Assembly (NCBI RefSeq): GCF_008369115.1
Contig: NZ_VOAZ01000002.1
Coordinates: 124,001 to 188,000, forward strand
Length of the DNA stretch: 64,000 bases
Source: Psychrobacter sp. ANT_WB68
GTDB taxonomy: Bacteria; Pseudomonadota; Gammaproteobacteria; Pseudomonadales; Moraxellaceae
Reading direction: 5' to 3'
The notes under the pieces were generated by a model. That model had not been told where the DNA came from. It did not search any database and saw only the letters and a program-made list of their open reading frames with translations. Made by a program: the position numbers and the translations under genes. Shown piece after piece: positions 16,376 through 25,312 of the stretch (its first letter is position 1; each line of letters begins with the position of its first letter).

Positions 16376-19222
16376 ATGAGCGACTCGATCAGTCCTATTG
16401 CCATCGTGGATGAATTAAAGCAGTCCTATTTGGATTATGCGATGAGCGTGATCGTCTCGCGCGCGCTGCCTGATGTGCGTGATGGGTTCAAACCGGTACA
16501 CCGCCGCGTGATGTACGCGATGCATGTGCTGTCTAATGACTATAATAAAGCCTATAAGAAGTCGGCACGTGTGGTCGGTGATGTCATCGGTAAATATCAC
16601 CCGCATGGCGATAGTGCGGTCTATGATGCGATTGTACGTATGGCGCAGGACTTTAGTCTGCGTTACCCTATGGTCGATGGTCAAGGTAACTTTGGTTCGA
16701 TTGATGATGATCCACCGGCAGCGATGCGTTATACCGAAGTCCGTATGACCAAGCTGACTCACCAAATGCTTGCTGACTTGGACAAAGACACCGTCGACTG
16801 GGAAGACAACTACGATGGCTCTGAGCGTATGCCAAGCGTGTTGCCTGCGCGTATTCCAAACTTATTGGTCAACGGTGCAACCGGTATTGCGGTTGGTATG
16901 GCGACCAATATGGCGCCGCACAATCTAACTGAGGTGATTAATGCGTGTTTGGCTTATGCTGAAAATCCGCAAATATCTGCAGAAGAGTTGATGTCGCATA
17001 TTTCAGGTCCTGACTTTCCAACGGGCGGTATTATTTACGGTCGCGCAGGTATTTTAGATGCTTATCGCACCGGTAAAGGTCGCCTGCATGTACGTGGTCG
17101 TTATATTATTGAACCGATGAGCGAGACGGGTGTGAACCGTGACCGTGAACGTATTGTCTTTACCGAAGTGCCTTATCAAACCAATAAAGCTAAGTTGATT
17201 GAGCGTATCGCTGAACTGGTACGTGACAAAAAAATCGAAGGTATTACCGAAATTCGTGATGAGTCTGATAAAGACGGCATGCGTATCGCTATTGATTTGC
17301 GTCGCGGTGAGACGGCAGAAGTGATCGTTAATAACTTGTTCCTGCAAACGCCTCTCGAATCTAGCTTTAGTATCAATATGGTGGCACTCGATAACGGTCA
17401 GCCAAAACTATTGACTTTACGCCAGCTGATTGCGGCATTTGTACGCCATCGTCAAGAAGTCGTGACGCGCCGTACGATTTATGAGCTCAATAAAGCCCGT
17501 GTTCGTGGTCATCTGCTCGAAGGTTTGGCCGTGGCACTGGCCAATATTGACGATATTATTGTGACGATTAAAGCGTCTGCTAACCGCGGCTTGGCACGTG
17601 AAAGCTTATTAAATAACACTTGGGGTTCAGGTAGCGTCGTCGCGATGCTAACTGCTGCAGGTAGCCAGTCGGTACGTCCAGATTTTATCGAAGGCGAAGA
17701 TCCCAAAGCGCCGTTTGGCTTAATTGATGGTTCAGTTGAAGGTGAGCAACGTTATCGCTTATCGCTTGAGCAGGTCAATGCCATTTTAGACATGCAGTTG
17801 CATCGCCTAACCGGTCTTGAGCAAGATAAATTGACCGAAGAATATCAAGATTTACTGCGTGAAATTGCCCATTTAGAATCGATTCTTGGTGATTTTGATA
17901 AGCTGATGACGATTATCTCAAACGAGATGATTGAGATTCGTGAAAACTTCGGTGATGAGCGCCGTACGGATATCATTGATTCACGCATGGACTTCAACCG
18001 TGAAGACCTTATCCCAGAGCAGACTGTAGTAATGACAGTTTCTCGTACGGGTTATGCAAAAACTCAACCAATTGATGATTATGTCGCGCAAAAACGTGGT
18101 GGTAAAGGCAAATCTGCGACCGCGATGAAAGAAGATGATGTGATTGATCATTTAGTTGTGACATCTACGCATGCCACCGTATTATGCTTCACCGATAGCG
18201 GCCGTGTCTTTAGCTTACGTGGTTTTGAAGTACCGATTGCCAGTCGCGGTGCCCGTGGTCGTCCATTAGTGAATTTAATTGGTTTAAATCCTGATGAAAC
18301 GGTTACTACGATACTGCCTATTCCAAAAATAGTAGAAGAGCTGTCGGTGAAAGGTGAGGCATCATCAACAAGCACTTTAGTAGATGGTGATGATGAGTTA
18401 TTAGACGATAGCACGCAAGCAGAGCCGCCTTTTGTATTCTTTGCAACCGCCAATGGTACCGTGAAGCGTGTCGAGCTGAAACAGTTTGCTAATATTCGCT
18501 CGAACGGCTTGATTGCGGTTGGTTTAGAGGAAGGTGATAAATTGGTGAGCGCTCGTATCACCAACGGTAGCCAAGAAGTGATGCTATTTGCTTCAAGTGG
18601 TAAAGCCATTCGTTTTGATGAAAATGATGCGCGTGCCATGGGTCGTACGGCTAAAGGCGTTCGTGGTATGCGTCTGGCGGCTGATGAATTTATTAAGTCA
18701 TTGGTGGTTATCGAAGATGATGTCCGCGAAATCCTCATTGCTTGTGAAAATGGCTTTGGTAAACGTACCTTTATCGATGAGTTTAATACCCAAAATCGTG
18801 GTGGTGGCGGTGTGATTGCTATTAAGACCAGTGAGCGTAATGGCGCGTTAGTTCGTGCGACCAAGGTAGATCCTGAAGATGACATCATCTTAATCTCAGA
18901 CAAAGGCACCTTAGTACGTACGCCAGTTCAGCACGTTGCCAGCTCAGGTCGTAACACCCAAGGTGTGACGCTGATTCGTCTTTCAAAAGATGAGAAGCTA
19001 GTCGCTATGGCGCGTGTTGAACATGAAGAAAGCGACGATGAGCTAGTCGATGCTATGAGAGAAGATGGAACGTTTGCAGTAGACGGTCAAGAGCAAATTG
19101 ATATTGATGCCGAAACTGGCAATACAGCGACGACCGATATCAATGACGTTATTGATGGTGCAAACGACGACTTAGTAGACAACGAAACATCGAATGATGA
19201 AAACACAGACGATGAAGAATAA
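16376..19222 (+). CDS. gyrA: DNA gyrase subunit A
   Basis: Breaks and rejoins DNA to introduce negative supercoils, as an A2B2 tetramer with GyrB. The ATG at 16376 is chosen because GAAGGAG lies 5 bases ahead; an in-frame GTG at 16358 is less likely. The product is 948 residues. The catalytic tyrosine is Tyr119 in AAMRYTE. In the quinolone-determining region, HGDSAVYD places Ser80 and Asp84 at E. coli positions 83 and 87, the susceptible residues. The GyrA-box-like QKRGGKGK starts the beta-pinwheel domain. The C-terminal about 60 residues are highly acidic, and a short acidic insertion ([11 protein letters not shown]) interrupts the pinwheel domain. Confidence 0.98.
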   Translation: MSDSISPIAIVDELKQSYLDYAMSVIVSRALPDVRDGFKPVHRRVMYAMHVLSNDYNKAYKKSARVVGDVIGKYHPHGDSAVYDAIVRMAQDFSLRYPMVDGQGNFGSIDDDPPAAMRYTEVRMTKLTHQMLADLDKDTVDWEDNYDGSERMPSVLPARIPNLLVNGATGIAVGMATNMAPHNLTEVINACLAYAENPQISAEELMSHISGPDFPTGGIIYGRAGILDAYRTGKGRLHVRGRYIIEPMSETGVNRDRERIVFTEVPYQTNKAKLIERIAELVRDKKIEGITEIRDESDKDGMRIAIDLRRGETAEVIVNNLFLQTPLESSFSINMVALDNGQPKLLTLRQLIAAFVRHRQEVVTRRTIYELNKARVRGHLLEGLAVALANIDDIIVTIKASANRGLARESLLNNTWGSGSVVAMLTAAGSQSVRPDFIEGEDPKAPFGLIDGSVEGEQRYRLSLEQVNAILDMQLHRLTGLEQDKLTEEYQDLLREIAHLESILGDFDKLMTIISNEMIEIRENFGDERRTDIIDSRMDFNREDLIPEQTVVMTVSRTGYAKTQPIDDYVAQKRGGKGKSATAMKEDDVIDHLVVTSTHATVLCFTDSGRVFSLRGFEVPIASRGARGRPLVNLIGLNPDETVTTILPIPKIVEELSVKGEASSTSTLVDGDDELLDDSTQAEPPFVFFATANGTVKRVELKQFANIRSNGLIAVGLEEGDKLVSARITNGSQEVMLFASSGKAIRFDENDARAMGRTAKGVRGMRLAADEFIKSLVVIEDDVREILIACENGFGKRTFIDEFNTQNRGGGGVIAIKTSERNGALVRATKVDPEDDIILISDKGTLVRTPVQHVASSGRNTQGVTLIRLSKDEKLVAMARVEHEESDDELVDAMREDGTFAVDGQEQIDIDAETGNTATTDINDVIDGANDDLVDNETSNDENTDDEE

Positions 19223-19269
19223 ATATCTCAGTTGTTAGCTTTTTAGTTTAGTTAGCAATACTGCTCTAG

Positions 19270-19305
19270 AAAAAGCCTCTGACGATATCGTTGGAGGCTT
19301 TTTTC
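19270..19305 (+). terminator. gyrA terminator
   Basis: The stem AAAAAGCCTC...GAGGCTTTTT with inner G-T-tolerant pairing (TGACGAT/ATCGTTG) forms a long hairpin ending in six T residues, 48 bases past gyrA. The loop-side sequence GCCTCTGACG recurs in the terminator before the second transporter (20693-20728). Confidence 0.88.
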
Positions 19306-19438
19306 TGAGTGCTGTTTATTTTTAAAGTTTGTTTTTTAGCTTTTAATCTATATCTCTTAGCTTTTATCTTCTAACCTTTATAAACTGGTTATAAATTATA
19401 AAAAATACTCATTAAGCGCTATTTTTAAGGCCGTTGTT

Positions 19439-20509
19439 ATGCTTACGACCAATCAAACTTTTCAGGGAACCTTAGCAGCCGTATCATCCAGTTTTTTATT
19501 TTCATTGATGTTTTTGTTTGGGCTATTTATGTTGCCCTTAACGGGTACACAAGTGGCGTCATGGCGGGTGCTGATGATGCTGTTGAGTTTGCTTATATTG
19601 GTAAGTTTCACTAAGCAATGGCAACATGTTTTTGATTACCTGAAAACTTTAAAAACCCTGAAAGAATGGCTGATATTTATATTACCTACGCCGATATTGG
19701 GTGGGCAGATTTGGCTATTTATGTGGGGTCCTGTCAATGGTTTCGGGCTTGATGTCACCTTGGGCTACTTTTTATTGCCGCTGGTGATGATAATACTGGG
19801 GCGCTTTTTTTATCGTGAGCATATGAGCGCGCTACAGTGGACCGCAGCATTATTCGCAGCATTGGGAATTGGCTATGATATCTTTCAATATGGAACGGTA
19901 TCATGGGTGACATTATTTGTATGCTTGGGTTATCCGCCTTATTATCTACTGCGGCGTAAGCTTGCCGTACCGCCGATTACCGGTTTGCTTTCAGATTTGA
20001 CCTTGCTGACGCCGGTGGTGCTCATCATGCTGTATAGCAGCGGCGGCTTTAGCGTGGCGGCACAAAACATAAAGTTTTGGTATTTATTGCCGCTGCTCGG
20101 TGCTTTTAGTGCGCTTGCCATGTCGCTGACCATGGTTGCCAGTAGTAAGCTGCCAGTGTCATTATTTGGCGCACTCAGCTATGTAGAACCCATGCTGTTG
20201 TTTGTTTTGTCCATCACGGTTTTAAACCAAAGCCTCGATGAAGGCGGCTCGCTATTTATGTATGGCATGATTACTCTGGCGTTATTTATTATGATTGCTG
20301 ATAGTGTCAAAGGCTATCTCATTCGCCGTCGTGATAATCGTTTACATGGCTACCGAGAGCCACAAGTAGGCGGTTTTCCTCCGCGCCGCCGTCTTATTAA
20401 TCACCGCATAGAAGGCGTTTTAACCGCGCATCGCTTCCGTAAGATTCGTCGTTATCAAAAAAAGATGGATAGAGTACAGCGCAAAATAGAACAGTTAGAT
20501 GGCAAATAA
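19439..20509 (+). CDS. RarD-like EamA-family transporter, copy 1
   Basis: Membrane transporter of 356 residues in the drug/metabolite transporter superfamily, with about ten hydrophobic segments. The start NQTFQGTLAAVSSSFLFS and the stretches GTQVASWRVL and LGYFLLPLVMIILGRFFYRE resemble RarD of E. coli. A basic cytoplasmic tail follows the last membrane segment (RRRDNRLHGYREP, PPRRRLINHRIEG). A close paralogue of identical length lies directly downstream. RarD-type proteins are linked to drug or metabolite export, but the substrate is not established. The spacer to gyrA holds a strong terminator, so it has its own promoter or depends on read-through. Confidence 0.85.
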   Translation: MLTTNQTFQGTLAAVSSSFLFSLMFLFGLFMLPLTGTQVASWRVLMMLLSLLILVSFTKQWQHVFDYLKTLKTLKEWLIFILPTPILGGQIWLFMWGPVNGFGLDVTLGYFLLPLVMIILGRFFYREHMSALQWTAALFAALGIGYDIFQYGTVSWVTLFVCLGYPPYYLLRRKLAVPPITGLLSDLTLLTPVVLIMLYSSGGFSVAAQNIKFWYLLPLLGAFSALAMSLTMVASSKLPVSLFGALSYVEPMLLFVLSITVLNQSLDEGGSLFMYGMITLALFIMIADSVKGYLIRRRDNRLHGYREPQVGGFPPRRRLINHRIEGVLTAHRFRKIRRYQKKMDRVQRKIEQLDGK

Positions 20510-20692
20510 GCCGAGCTATTGATGCAGATTGAATAAACCAGGTATAGAAATGAATAAATGGGTTAAGTCAATGTATTGCTTATCTATTCTGACTTTGACA
20601 TAATGTAAACCTTGAGATAAATACCCTATATATACCGCCTTTATCTCAGCATGATACGATTAAGTTATCAACAAAAGATTTTATAGACAGAA

Positions 20693-20728
20693 GGCCTCTG
20701 ACGTTCGCGTCTGAGGCTTTTGTTTTTT
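20693..20728 (+). terminator. Terminator between the two RarD-like genes
   Basis: The stem GCCTCTGACG / CGTCTGAGGC has one mismatch and a TTCG tetraloop, followed by T-rich TTTTGTTTTTTTT. It is about 190 bases past copy 1 and 46 bases before the ATG of copy 2. Confidence 0.8.
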
Positions 20729-20773
20729 TTCAAAATTGCCAAGGATGTGCGCTTATCTTCAAAGGCTGTTGTT

Positions 20774-21844
20774 ATGTTTCCCACCAATCAGACATCTCAG
20801 GGCACCATCGTTGCAGTGGCAGCAAATTTTCTCTATGCATTGCTATTTTTATTTGGTCTATTGATGCAGCCATTATCGGGGACGCAAGTTGCTTCTTGGC
20901 GTGTGCTGATGATGCTATTGAGCTTGGTGCTACTGGTCAGTGTCCTTAAGCAATGGCAGCATATTTTTGATTACCTCAAAACCTTAAAGACGGCAAAAGA
21001 GTGGTTTTTATTTATCATACCCACACCGATTCTGGGCGCGCAAATCTGGATATTTATGTGGGCGCCGGTCAATGATTTGGGTCTAGAGGTGACATTAGGG
21101 TATTTCTTATACCCAATGATTATGATTATCGTGGGGCGCTTTTTTTACAATGAAGACATGACGCTGCTACAGTGGGTGGCTACTATCTGTGCTGCGCTCG
21201 GTATTGCTTATGATATCTGGCAGTATGGCGCTATTTCTTGGGCGACTTTATTTGTCTGTTTGGGTTATCCGCCTTATTATCTCCTGCGTCGCAAGCTTGC
21301 TGTGCCGCCAATTACAGGGCTTATTTCGGATTTGGTTTTATTAACGCCGGTGGTTATCATTGTCTTGTATATGAGCGGTGGTTTTGAGCTGGCGATATCT
21401 ACCGACAAATTCTGGTATCTGTTGCCGCTACTGGGTATCATCAGTACAGCGGCGATGGCACTGACTATGGTCGCAAGCCAAAAGCTGCCCGTCTCGCTAT
21501 TTGGCACTTTATGCTACCTTGAGCCGATATTCCTATTTATATTTTCCATCACCATTTTGCATCAAAGTATCGATGAGGGCGGCTCATTATTTATGTACGG
21601 CATGATTGTTATTGCGCTGCTGATTATGATTGCCGATAGTGCGCTTGGTTATGTGACTCGTAAGCGTGACGACCGTTTGCATGGGTACAATGAGCCACAG
21701 GTGGGCAGTTTCCCGCCACGTCGCCGTCTAAAAAATCACCGTATCAAAGGCGTGTTGACCGCGCATCGTTTTCGTAAGATTAGAAAGTATCAGCAAAGAA
21801 TCGACAAGATGACGCGCAAAATTGAAGCGTTACATACCAAATAA
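20774..21844 (+). CDS. RarD-like EamA-family transporter, copy 2
   Basis: A 356-residue paralogue of the upstream transporter, matching it end to end without gaps: NQTSQGTIVAVAANFLYA, GTQVASWRVLMMLLSL, VCLGYPPYYLLRRKLAVPP and the basic tail FPPRRRLKNHRIKGVLTAHR. The frame is open to a TTG at 20720 inside the preceding terminator's T-tract. I choose the ATG at 20774 because the paralogue begins at the same point and both share GCTGTTGTTATG-like bases ahead of it. Divergence is greatest in the loops and least around the PPYYLLRR segment. Separate substrates are possible. Confidence 0.85.
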   Translation: MFPTNQTSQGTIVAVAANFLYALLFLFGLLMQPLSGTQVASWRVLMMLLSLVLLVSVLKQWQHIFDYLKTLKTAKEWFLFIIPTPILGAQIWIFMWAPVNDLGLEVTLGYFLYPMIMIIVGRFFYNEDMTLLQWVATICAALGIAYDIWQYGAISWATLFVCLGYPPYYLLRRKLAVPPITGLISDLVLLTPVVIIVLYMSGGFELAISTDKFWYLLPLLGIISTAAMALTMVASQKLPVSLFGTLCYLEPIFLFIFSITILHQSIDEGGSLFMYGMIVIALLIMIADSALGYVTRKRDDRLHGYNEPQVGSFPPRRRLKNHRIKGVLTAHRFRKIRKYQQRIDKMTRKIEALHTK

Positions 21845-22060
21845 TACTTGCTGGTTAAGTAAGTTGAGTTTGACTTGGTTAGCATGATTTTTCGCTATTT
21901 CTCTACATAGTTTCTGTGTTAAAGGGGCGTCAATTGCGTTATTATCGACAGCAGTGCTGCCACGCTTAATAAATTTTATTAATACAATGCGTAGCACCAA
22001 CTATAAATATTATTACTTATTCACACGATAACTTAATAATTTTAATAACTAGGATGGTTT

Positions 22061-22729
22061 ATGTTACACCTTCATCATTTAGCAAACTCACGCTCGTTTC
22101 GTATTATTTGGCTATTAGAAGAACTTGGCGTCGACTATCACCTGACGTGCTATGAGCGCAATAAAGCTTACCGCGCACCTGACAGCTTAAAAAAAATACA
22201 TCCGCTCGGTCATGCGCCCATGTTAGAGGTAAACGACCGTGTGCTCATCGAGTCAGGATTTATCATCGAGTATTTGATTAAGCATTACGACACTGAGAAG
22301 CAATTCAAGCCTGCGGATGATAATGAAACAGCGTGGGAAGCTTATACGTTTTGGCTTCATTTCGCTGAAGCATCAGTGATGCCGCTATTGGTCATGCGTT
22401 TGGTATTTACCAAAGTGGTTGATCAGTCACCCATGCTCATCAAGCCTGTCAGTAAAAGCATTCGCAATCAAGTCGAAAAAAGCATGATAAGCAAAAGTTT
22501 AGATACCATATTGGCTATGATGGAGAAGCATTTGCAAGACAATCATTGGTTTGCCGGGGCTGAATTTAGTGCCGCTGATATTCAAATGCATCTTGCGGTA
22601 GTCGGTGCCAATGCTGGTGCCGGTTTAGATAGCAGTAAATATGCCAATATCTTAAACTGGCTTAAACGCTGTGAAGAGCGTGATGCCTTTAAGCGTGCAG
22701 AAGAAAAGGGCGGTCGTTTGAAGTTCTAA
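22061..22729 (+). CDS. Glutathione S-transferase family protein
   Basis: A 222-residue cytosolic GST-like protein. The thioredoxin-fold N-terminus starts HLHHLANSRSFRIIWLLEEL, with the Ser-Arg pair typical of bacterial GSTs near residues 11-12. The cis-proline region is HAPML and the glutathione-contacting Glu-Ser pair is in LIESGFIIEYL. The all-alpha C-terminal domain carries FAGAEFSAADIQM, the usual N-cap/hydrophobic staple region. AGGAT lies ahead of the ATG. It probably conjugates or reduces electrophiles with glutathione; the substrate cannot be told from sequence. Confidence 0.9.
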   Translation: MLHLHHLANSRSFRIIWLLEELGVDYHLTCYERNKAYRAPDSLKKIHPLGHAPMLEVNDRVLIESGFIIEYLIKHYDTEKQFKPADDNETAWEAYTFWLHFAEASVMPLLVMRLVFTKVVDQSPMLIKPVSKSIRNQVEKSMISKSLDTILAMMEKHLQDNHWFAGAEFSAADIQMHLAVVGANAGAGLDSSKYANILNWLKRCEERDAFKRAEEKGGRLKF

Positions 22730-22776
22730 ACGCGGCACATTTAATTATTAATAAATTATTAATTTGATATGACAAT

Positions 22777-22812
22777 AAAAGGTTTTGTTTATTCATAGAC
22801 AAAACCTTTTTT
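22777..22812 (+). terminator. Terminator after the GST gene
   Basis: The perfect 12-base stem AAAAGGTTTTGT / ACAAAACCTTTT with a ten-base loop is followed by T residues. It ends only about 10 bases before the ATG of the next ORF, whose ribosome binding site AGGAT abuts it. Because both arms are A/T-rich at the base it could act on both strands. Confidence 0.82.
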
Positions 22813-22822
22813 AGGATAAAAA

Positions 22823-23086
22823 ATGACAGACTTGGATAAATCAAATAACAAAAATACCGATACCGATATTGTTGCTCAACAAGCGCTGAATACTGCCAAC
22901 GGTCATGTGCCTAGTCAGCAAGTATCGATCAAAGCATGGTCACAAAAATTGCTCGTAGTGATTCTATGCATCGCCAGCTTTTATGGCGGCTGGAAATCTT
23001 ATGAGTCCAATATGGTCAATGAATGCACTGCCAATGGCGGGAAAATGATTGAAGGTCAAAGGACCATGATATGTCAGTCGTTATAG
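22823..23086 (+). CDS. Small single-pass membrane protein, unknown function
   Basis: 87 residues and not recognised. The first about 45 residues are polar (Asn/Asp/Thr-rich). One hydrophobic segment follows (KLLVVILCIASFYGGW, about 49-64). The short tail carries two cysteines (NECTANGG and MICQSL), which would face the periplasm if the N-terminus is inside. AGGAT precedes the ATG at normal spacing, which supports translation. A terminator hairpin ends just upstream, and rnz starts 31 bases downstream. The expression arrangement is odd; see findings. Confidence 0.6.
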   Translation: MTDLDKSNNKNTDTDIVAQQALNTANGHVPSQQVSIKAWSQKLLVVILCIASFYGGWKSYESNMVNECTANGGKMIEGQRTMICQSL

Positions 23087-23117
23087 AGCATAAGTATTTA
23101 GATAGAAGAGCTCGTCC

Positions 23118-24236
23118 ATGTTAAAACTAACCTTTTTGGGCACCTCAGCAGGCGTGCCAACTAAGCAGCGTAACGTCACGGCATTGGCAGTTGAATGCCT
23201 CAATCCTTATAGCTCAGGGACAAATCAACAGCAAAACAAAAAGTCGCGTCCTTGGGTTTTGATTGATTGCGGTGAAGGCACTCAGCAGCAGCTATTACAT
23301 ACCAAGTTATCTTTGCATCAACTGACTGCCATTTGTATTACTCATGTGCATGGCGACCATTGTTATGGTTTGCCAGGGCTGCTGGCGAGTGCGGCAATGT
23401 CAGGACGTACCGCACCGCTGATGCTTCTTGCCCCAAAAGCAATTGAGGCGCTACTTGAGGCGATTACCTTAACGACAGAACTATACTTTCCGTTTGCCAT
23501 TAACTTTATGGCGATAGAAGATTTGCTGCCTGAGCCAGATAGTAAAAATAAAGGCCAGGTAACGATCGGTTTAGACAATCAACATCAGCTTGTCATAGAT
23601 ATTCATCCCTTATCTCATCGCGTCGCTTCTTATGGCTTTGGTCTCACGCAGGCTATCAGCCGTCGCACCCTTAATACAAACAAACTGACAGTCGATGGCA
23701 TCCCAGCAAGCGCACTGTGGGGCAAACTGCAACAGGGCAACGATGTTATGACCGAAGACGGTCGCAAGCTTCGTTCAGTGGATTATGTCGATAATGAGAG
23801 TCAGTGTACAAAGGTAGTAGTTGCTGGAGATAACGATACGCCAGAGTGTCTTAGCGCTGCGGTAGTCGATGCCGATTTACTGGTGCATGAAGCCACTTAT
23901 ACCAATGACGTGTTAAATAAGATTCAGGCAAAAAAACCAGACTTTGACCCGATGCATAGTAGCGCGCAATTGGTAGGCAGATTTGCACAGAGTATCGGGC
24001 TAAAAAACTTGATTTTAACCCATTTTAGTGCCCGTTATCAGGGCTTTGATGACCGAAATAGCAGTACGCCAAATATGGGGCATATTCGATTAGATGCCGA
24101 CAGTGTTTATCAAGGCAATTTATGGTTGGCAGCAGATTTTGACCAATATATGGTAAATGGTGCAGCGGAATTAGCAGATGGAAAAGAGAATAGCCGCGTG
24201 CAGTATCTAGGCGCTGCACGCGATGAAAGAAAATAA
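23118..24236 (+). CDS. rnz: Ribonuclease Z / RNase BN
   Basis: Metallo-beta-lactamase-fold nuclease that matures tRNA 3' ends. The start MLKLTFLGTSAGVPTKQRN is the RNase Z signature. The zinc motif ITHVHGDHCYGLPGLL (His-x-His-x-Asp-His) follows DCGEGTQQQLL. Later metal-site histidines lie in LVHEATY and LILTHFSARY. At 372 residues it is longer than the roughly 305 of E. coli, with extra residues after NPYSSGTNQQQ and in the central region. Because tRNA genes here encode CCA, its essential role may be limited and an exonuclease-type role is possible. It is convergent with the DUF815 gene, 13 bases apart. Confidence 0.92.
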   Translation: MLKLTFLGTSAGVPTKQRNVTALAVECLNPYSSGTNQQQNKKSRPWVLIDCGEGTQQQLLHTKLSLHQLTAICITHVHGDHCYGLPGLLASAAMSGRTAPLMLLAPKAIEALLEAITLTTELYFPFAINFMAIEDLLPEPDSKNKGQVTIGLDNQHQLVIDIHPLSHRVASYGFGLTQAISRRTLNTNKLTVDGIPASALWGKLQQGNDVMTEDGRKLRSVDYVDNESQCTKVVVAGDNDTPECLSAAVVDADLLVHEATYTNDVLNKIQAKKPDFDPMHSSAQLVGRFAQSIGLKNLILTHFSARYQGFDDRNSSTPNMGHIRLDADSVYQGNLWLAADFDQYMVNGAAELADGKENSRVQYLGAARDERK

Positions 24237-24249
24237 CTTCAATTAAGTT

Positions 24250-25242
24250 TTATGATTGACTGTCTTCAGCTGCCAAGCGTGTCTGTCCTATCCAATAGCG
24301 GCTGAACTGATATGCTACTCGCCCCGAACGTCCACCGCGCTCTGATGCCCAACGTAATGCAGCTGCTCTGATATAATCAGGTAGTGTATTATTTGTTGTT
24401 TCAATATCAGCTTCTTTCATATCATTTACTTCACCGTCACTGACTTTGACATCATTCGCATTATCTAGAGTTTGTTTGGCCGAAAGTGATAAATAATGGC
24501 GCACGATGTGTAAATAAGTATTTTGATCCATTGGATGAAATGACAACCATAACCCAAAGCGATCAGATAGCGATACCGTCTCATCAATGGTTTCGTAAGG
24601 GTTAACCTCATCGGTTTGACCATTATAAATATTGACGTTATCTTTCATCAGCTGTGGCAAGAGGTGGCGGCGGTTACTGGTGGCATAGACCAATAACTTG
24701 TCTTGCTCTGAGTCTATCGAGCCGTCCAGCACGCTTTTTAACGTTCGATAACTCTCGTCTTGACCGTTAAATGCCAAATCATCGCAGTACACCACATAGT
24801 GACAACCACAATCCGCTGGCAAAGCATTAATGGCGGCGCGAATCTTATCAAGTACCCGCAGGTCATCACGGGCAATTTCAATAATACGCAGCCCTTCGTT
24901 ATGGTAGGCTTGTAGCAATGCTCTAATCAGCGACGATTTACCGGCGCCGCGTGTCCCTGTCATCAGCACGTGATTGGCAGGATGGCCTTTTAGGAATTGT
25001 CGCGTGTTTTGTACCAGTTTTGACTTTTGCGTATCGATACCATGCAAGTCATCTAAACTTAAAAACAGATTGACCGCTAACGGCTCTAAATATCCAGTCT
25101 GCCCACCGACCCAGCGGTAGGCAAGCTGCGCAGGATCAATGTTGATAGTTGGCGTGACTTGCTCTTGCAGGTACTGTCCGAGCAAATCTAATAAATGGTC
25201 GGGCAGGGCATAACTCATAACGGGCTTGGGTAATTGAGACAT
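24250..25242 (-). CDS. DUF815-type P-loop ATPase
   Basis: A 330-residue AAA-like ATPase. Walker A is MTGTRGAGKSSLIRALL (about residues 95-111) and the Walker B-like strand is HYVVYCDDLAF. Sensor-1 is LLVYATSNRRHLLP. Then comes SLSDRFGLWLSFHPMDQNTYL, which is highly typical of the DUF815 group. The C-terminal part contains an acidic insertion (KVSDGEVNDMKEADIE) and ends in a positive ARxAxQF-like helix. Such proteins are widespread in Proteobacteria but have no settled function. It is divergent from the kinase-like gene with only 70 bases between them, so the two may share regulation. Confidence 0.85.
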   Translation of the reverse strand: MSQLPKPVMSYALPDHLLDLLGQYLQEQVTPTINIDPAQLAYRWVGGQTGYLEPLAVNLFLSLDDLHGIDTQKSKLVQNTRQFLKGHPANHVLMTGTRGAGKSSLIRALLQAYHNEGLRIIEIARDDLRVLDKIRAAINALPADCGCHYVVYCDDLAFNGQDESYRTLKSVLDGSIDSEQDKLLVYATSNRRHLLPQLMKDNVNIYNGQTDEVNPYETIDETVSLSDRFGLWLSFHPMDQNTYLHIVRHYLSLSAKQTLDNANDVKVSDGEVNDMKEADIETTNNTLPDYIRAAALRWASERGGRSGRVAYQFSRYWIGQTRLAAEDSQS

Positions 25243-25312
25243 AATACTTGGTTACTCATAAAGAATTAAGATGACATTTGGTATATTAGATACATAGAGG
25301 TATCACTTTATC

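Noticed and set aside
18148..18909. 253-residue minus-strand ORF
   Set aside because: It lies wholly inside gyrA in antisense. Its product is Ser/Thr/Pro/Arg-biased without a recognisable domain, which is typical of an antisense shadow.
20720..20773. TTG start extending the second RarD-like protein
   Set aside because: It lies in the T-tract of a terminator; the paralogue starts at the equivalent of 20774.
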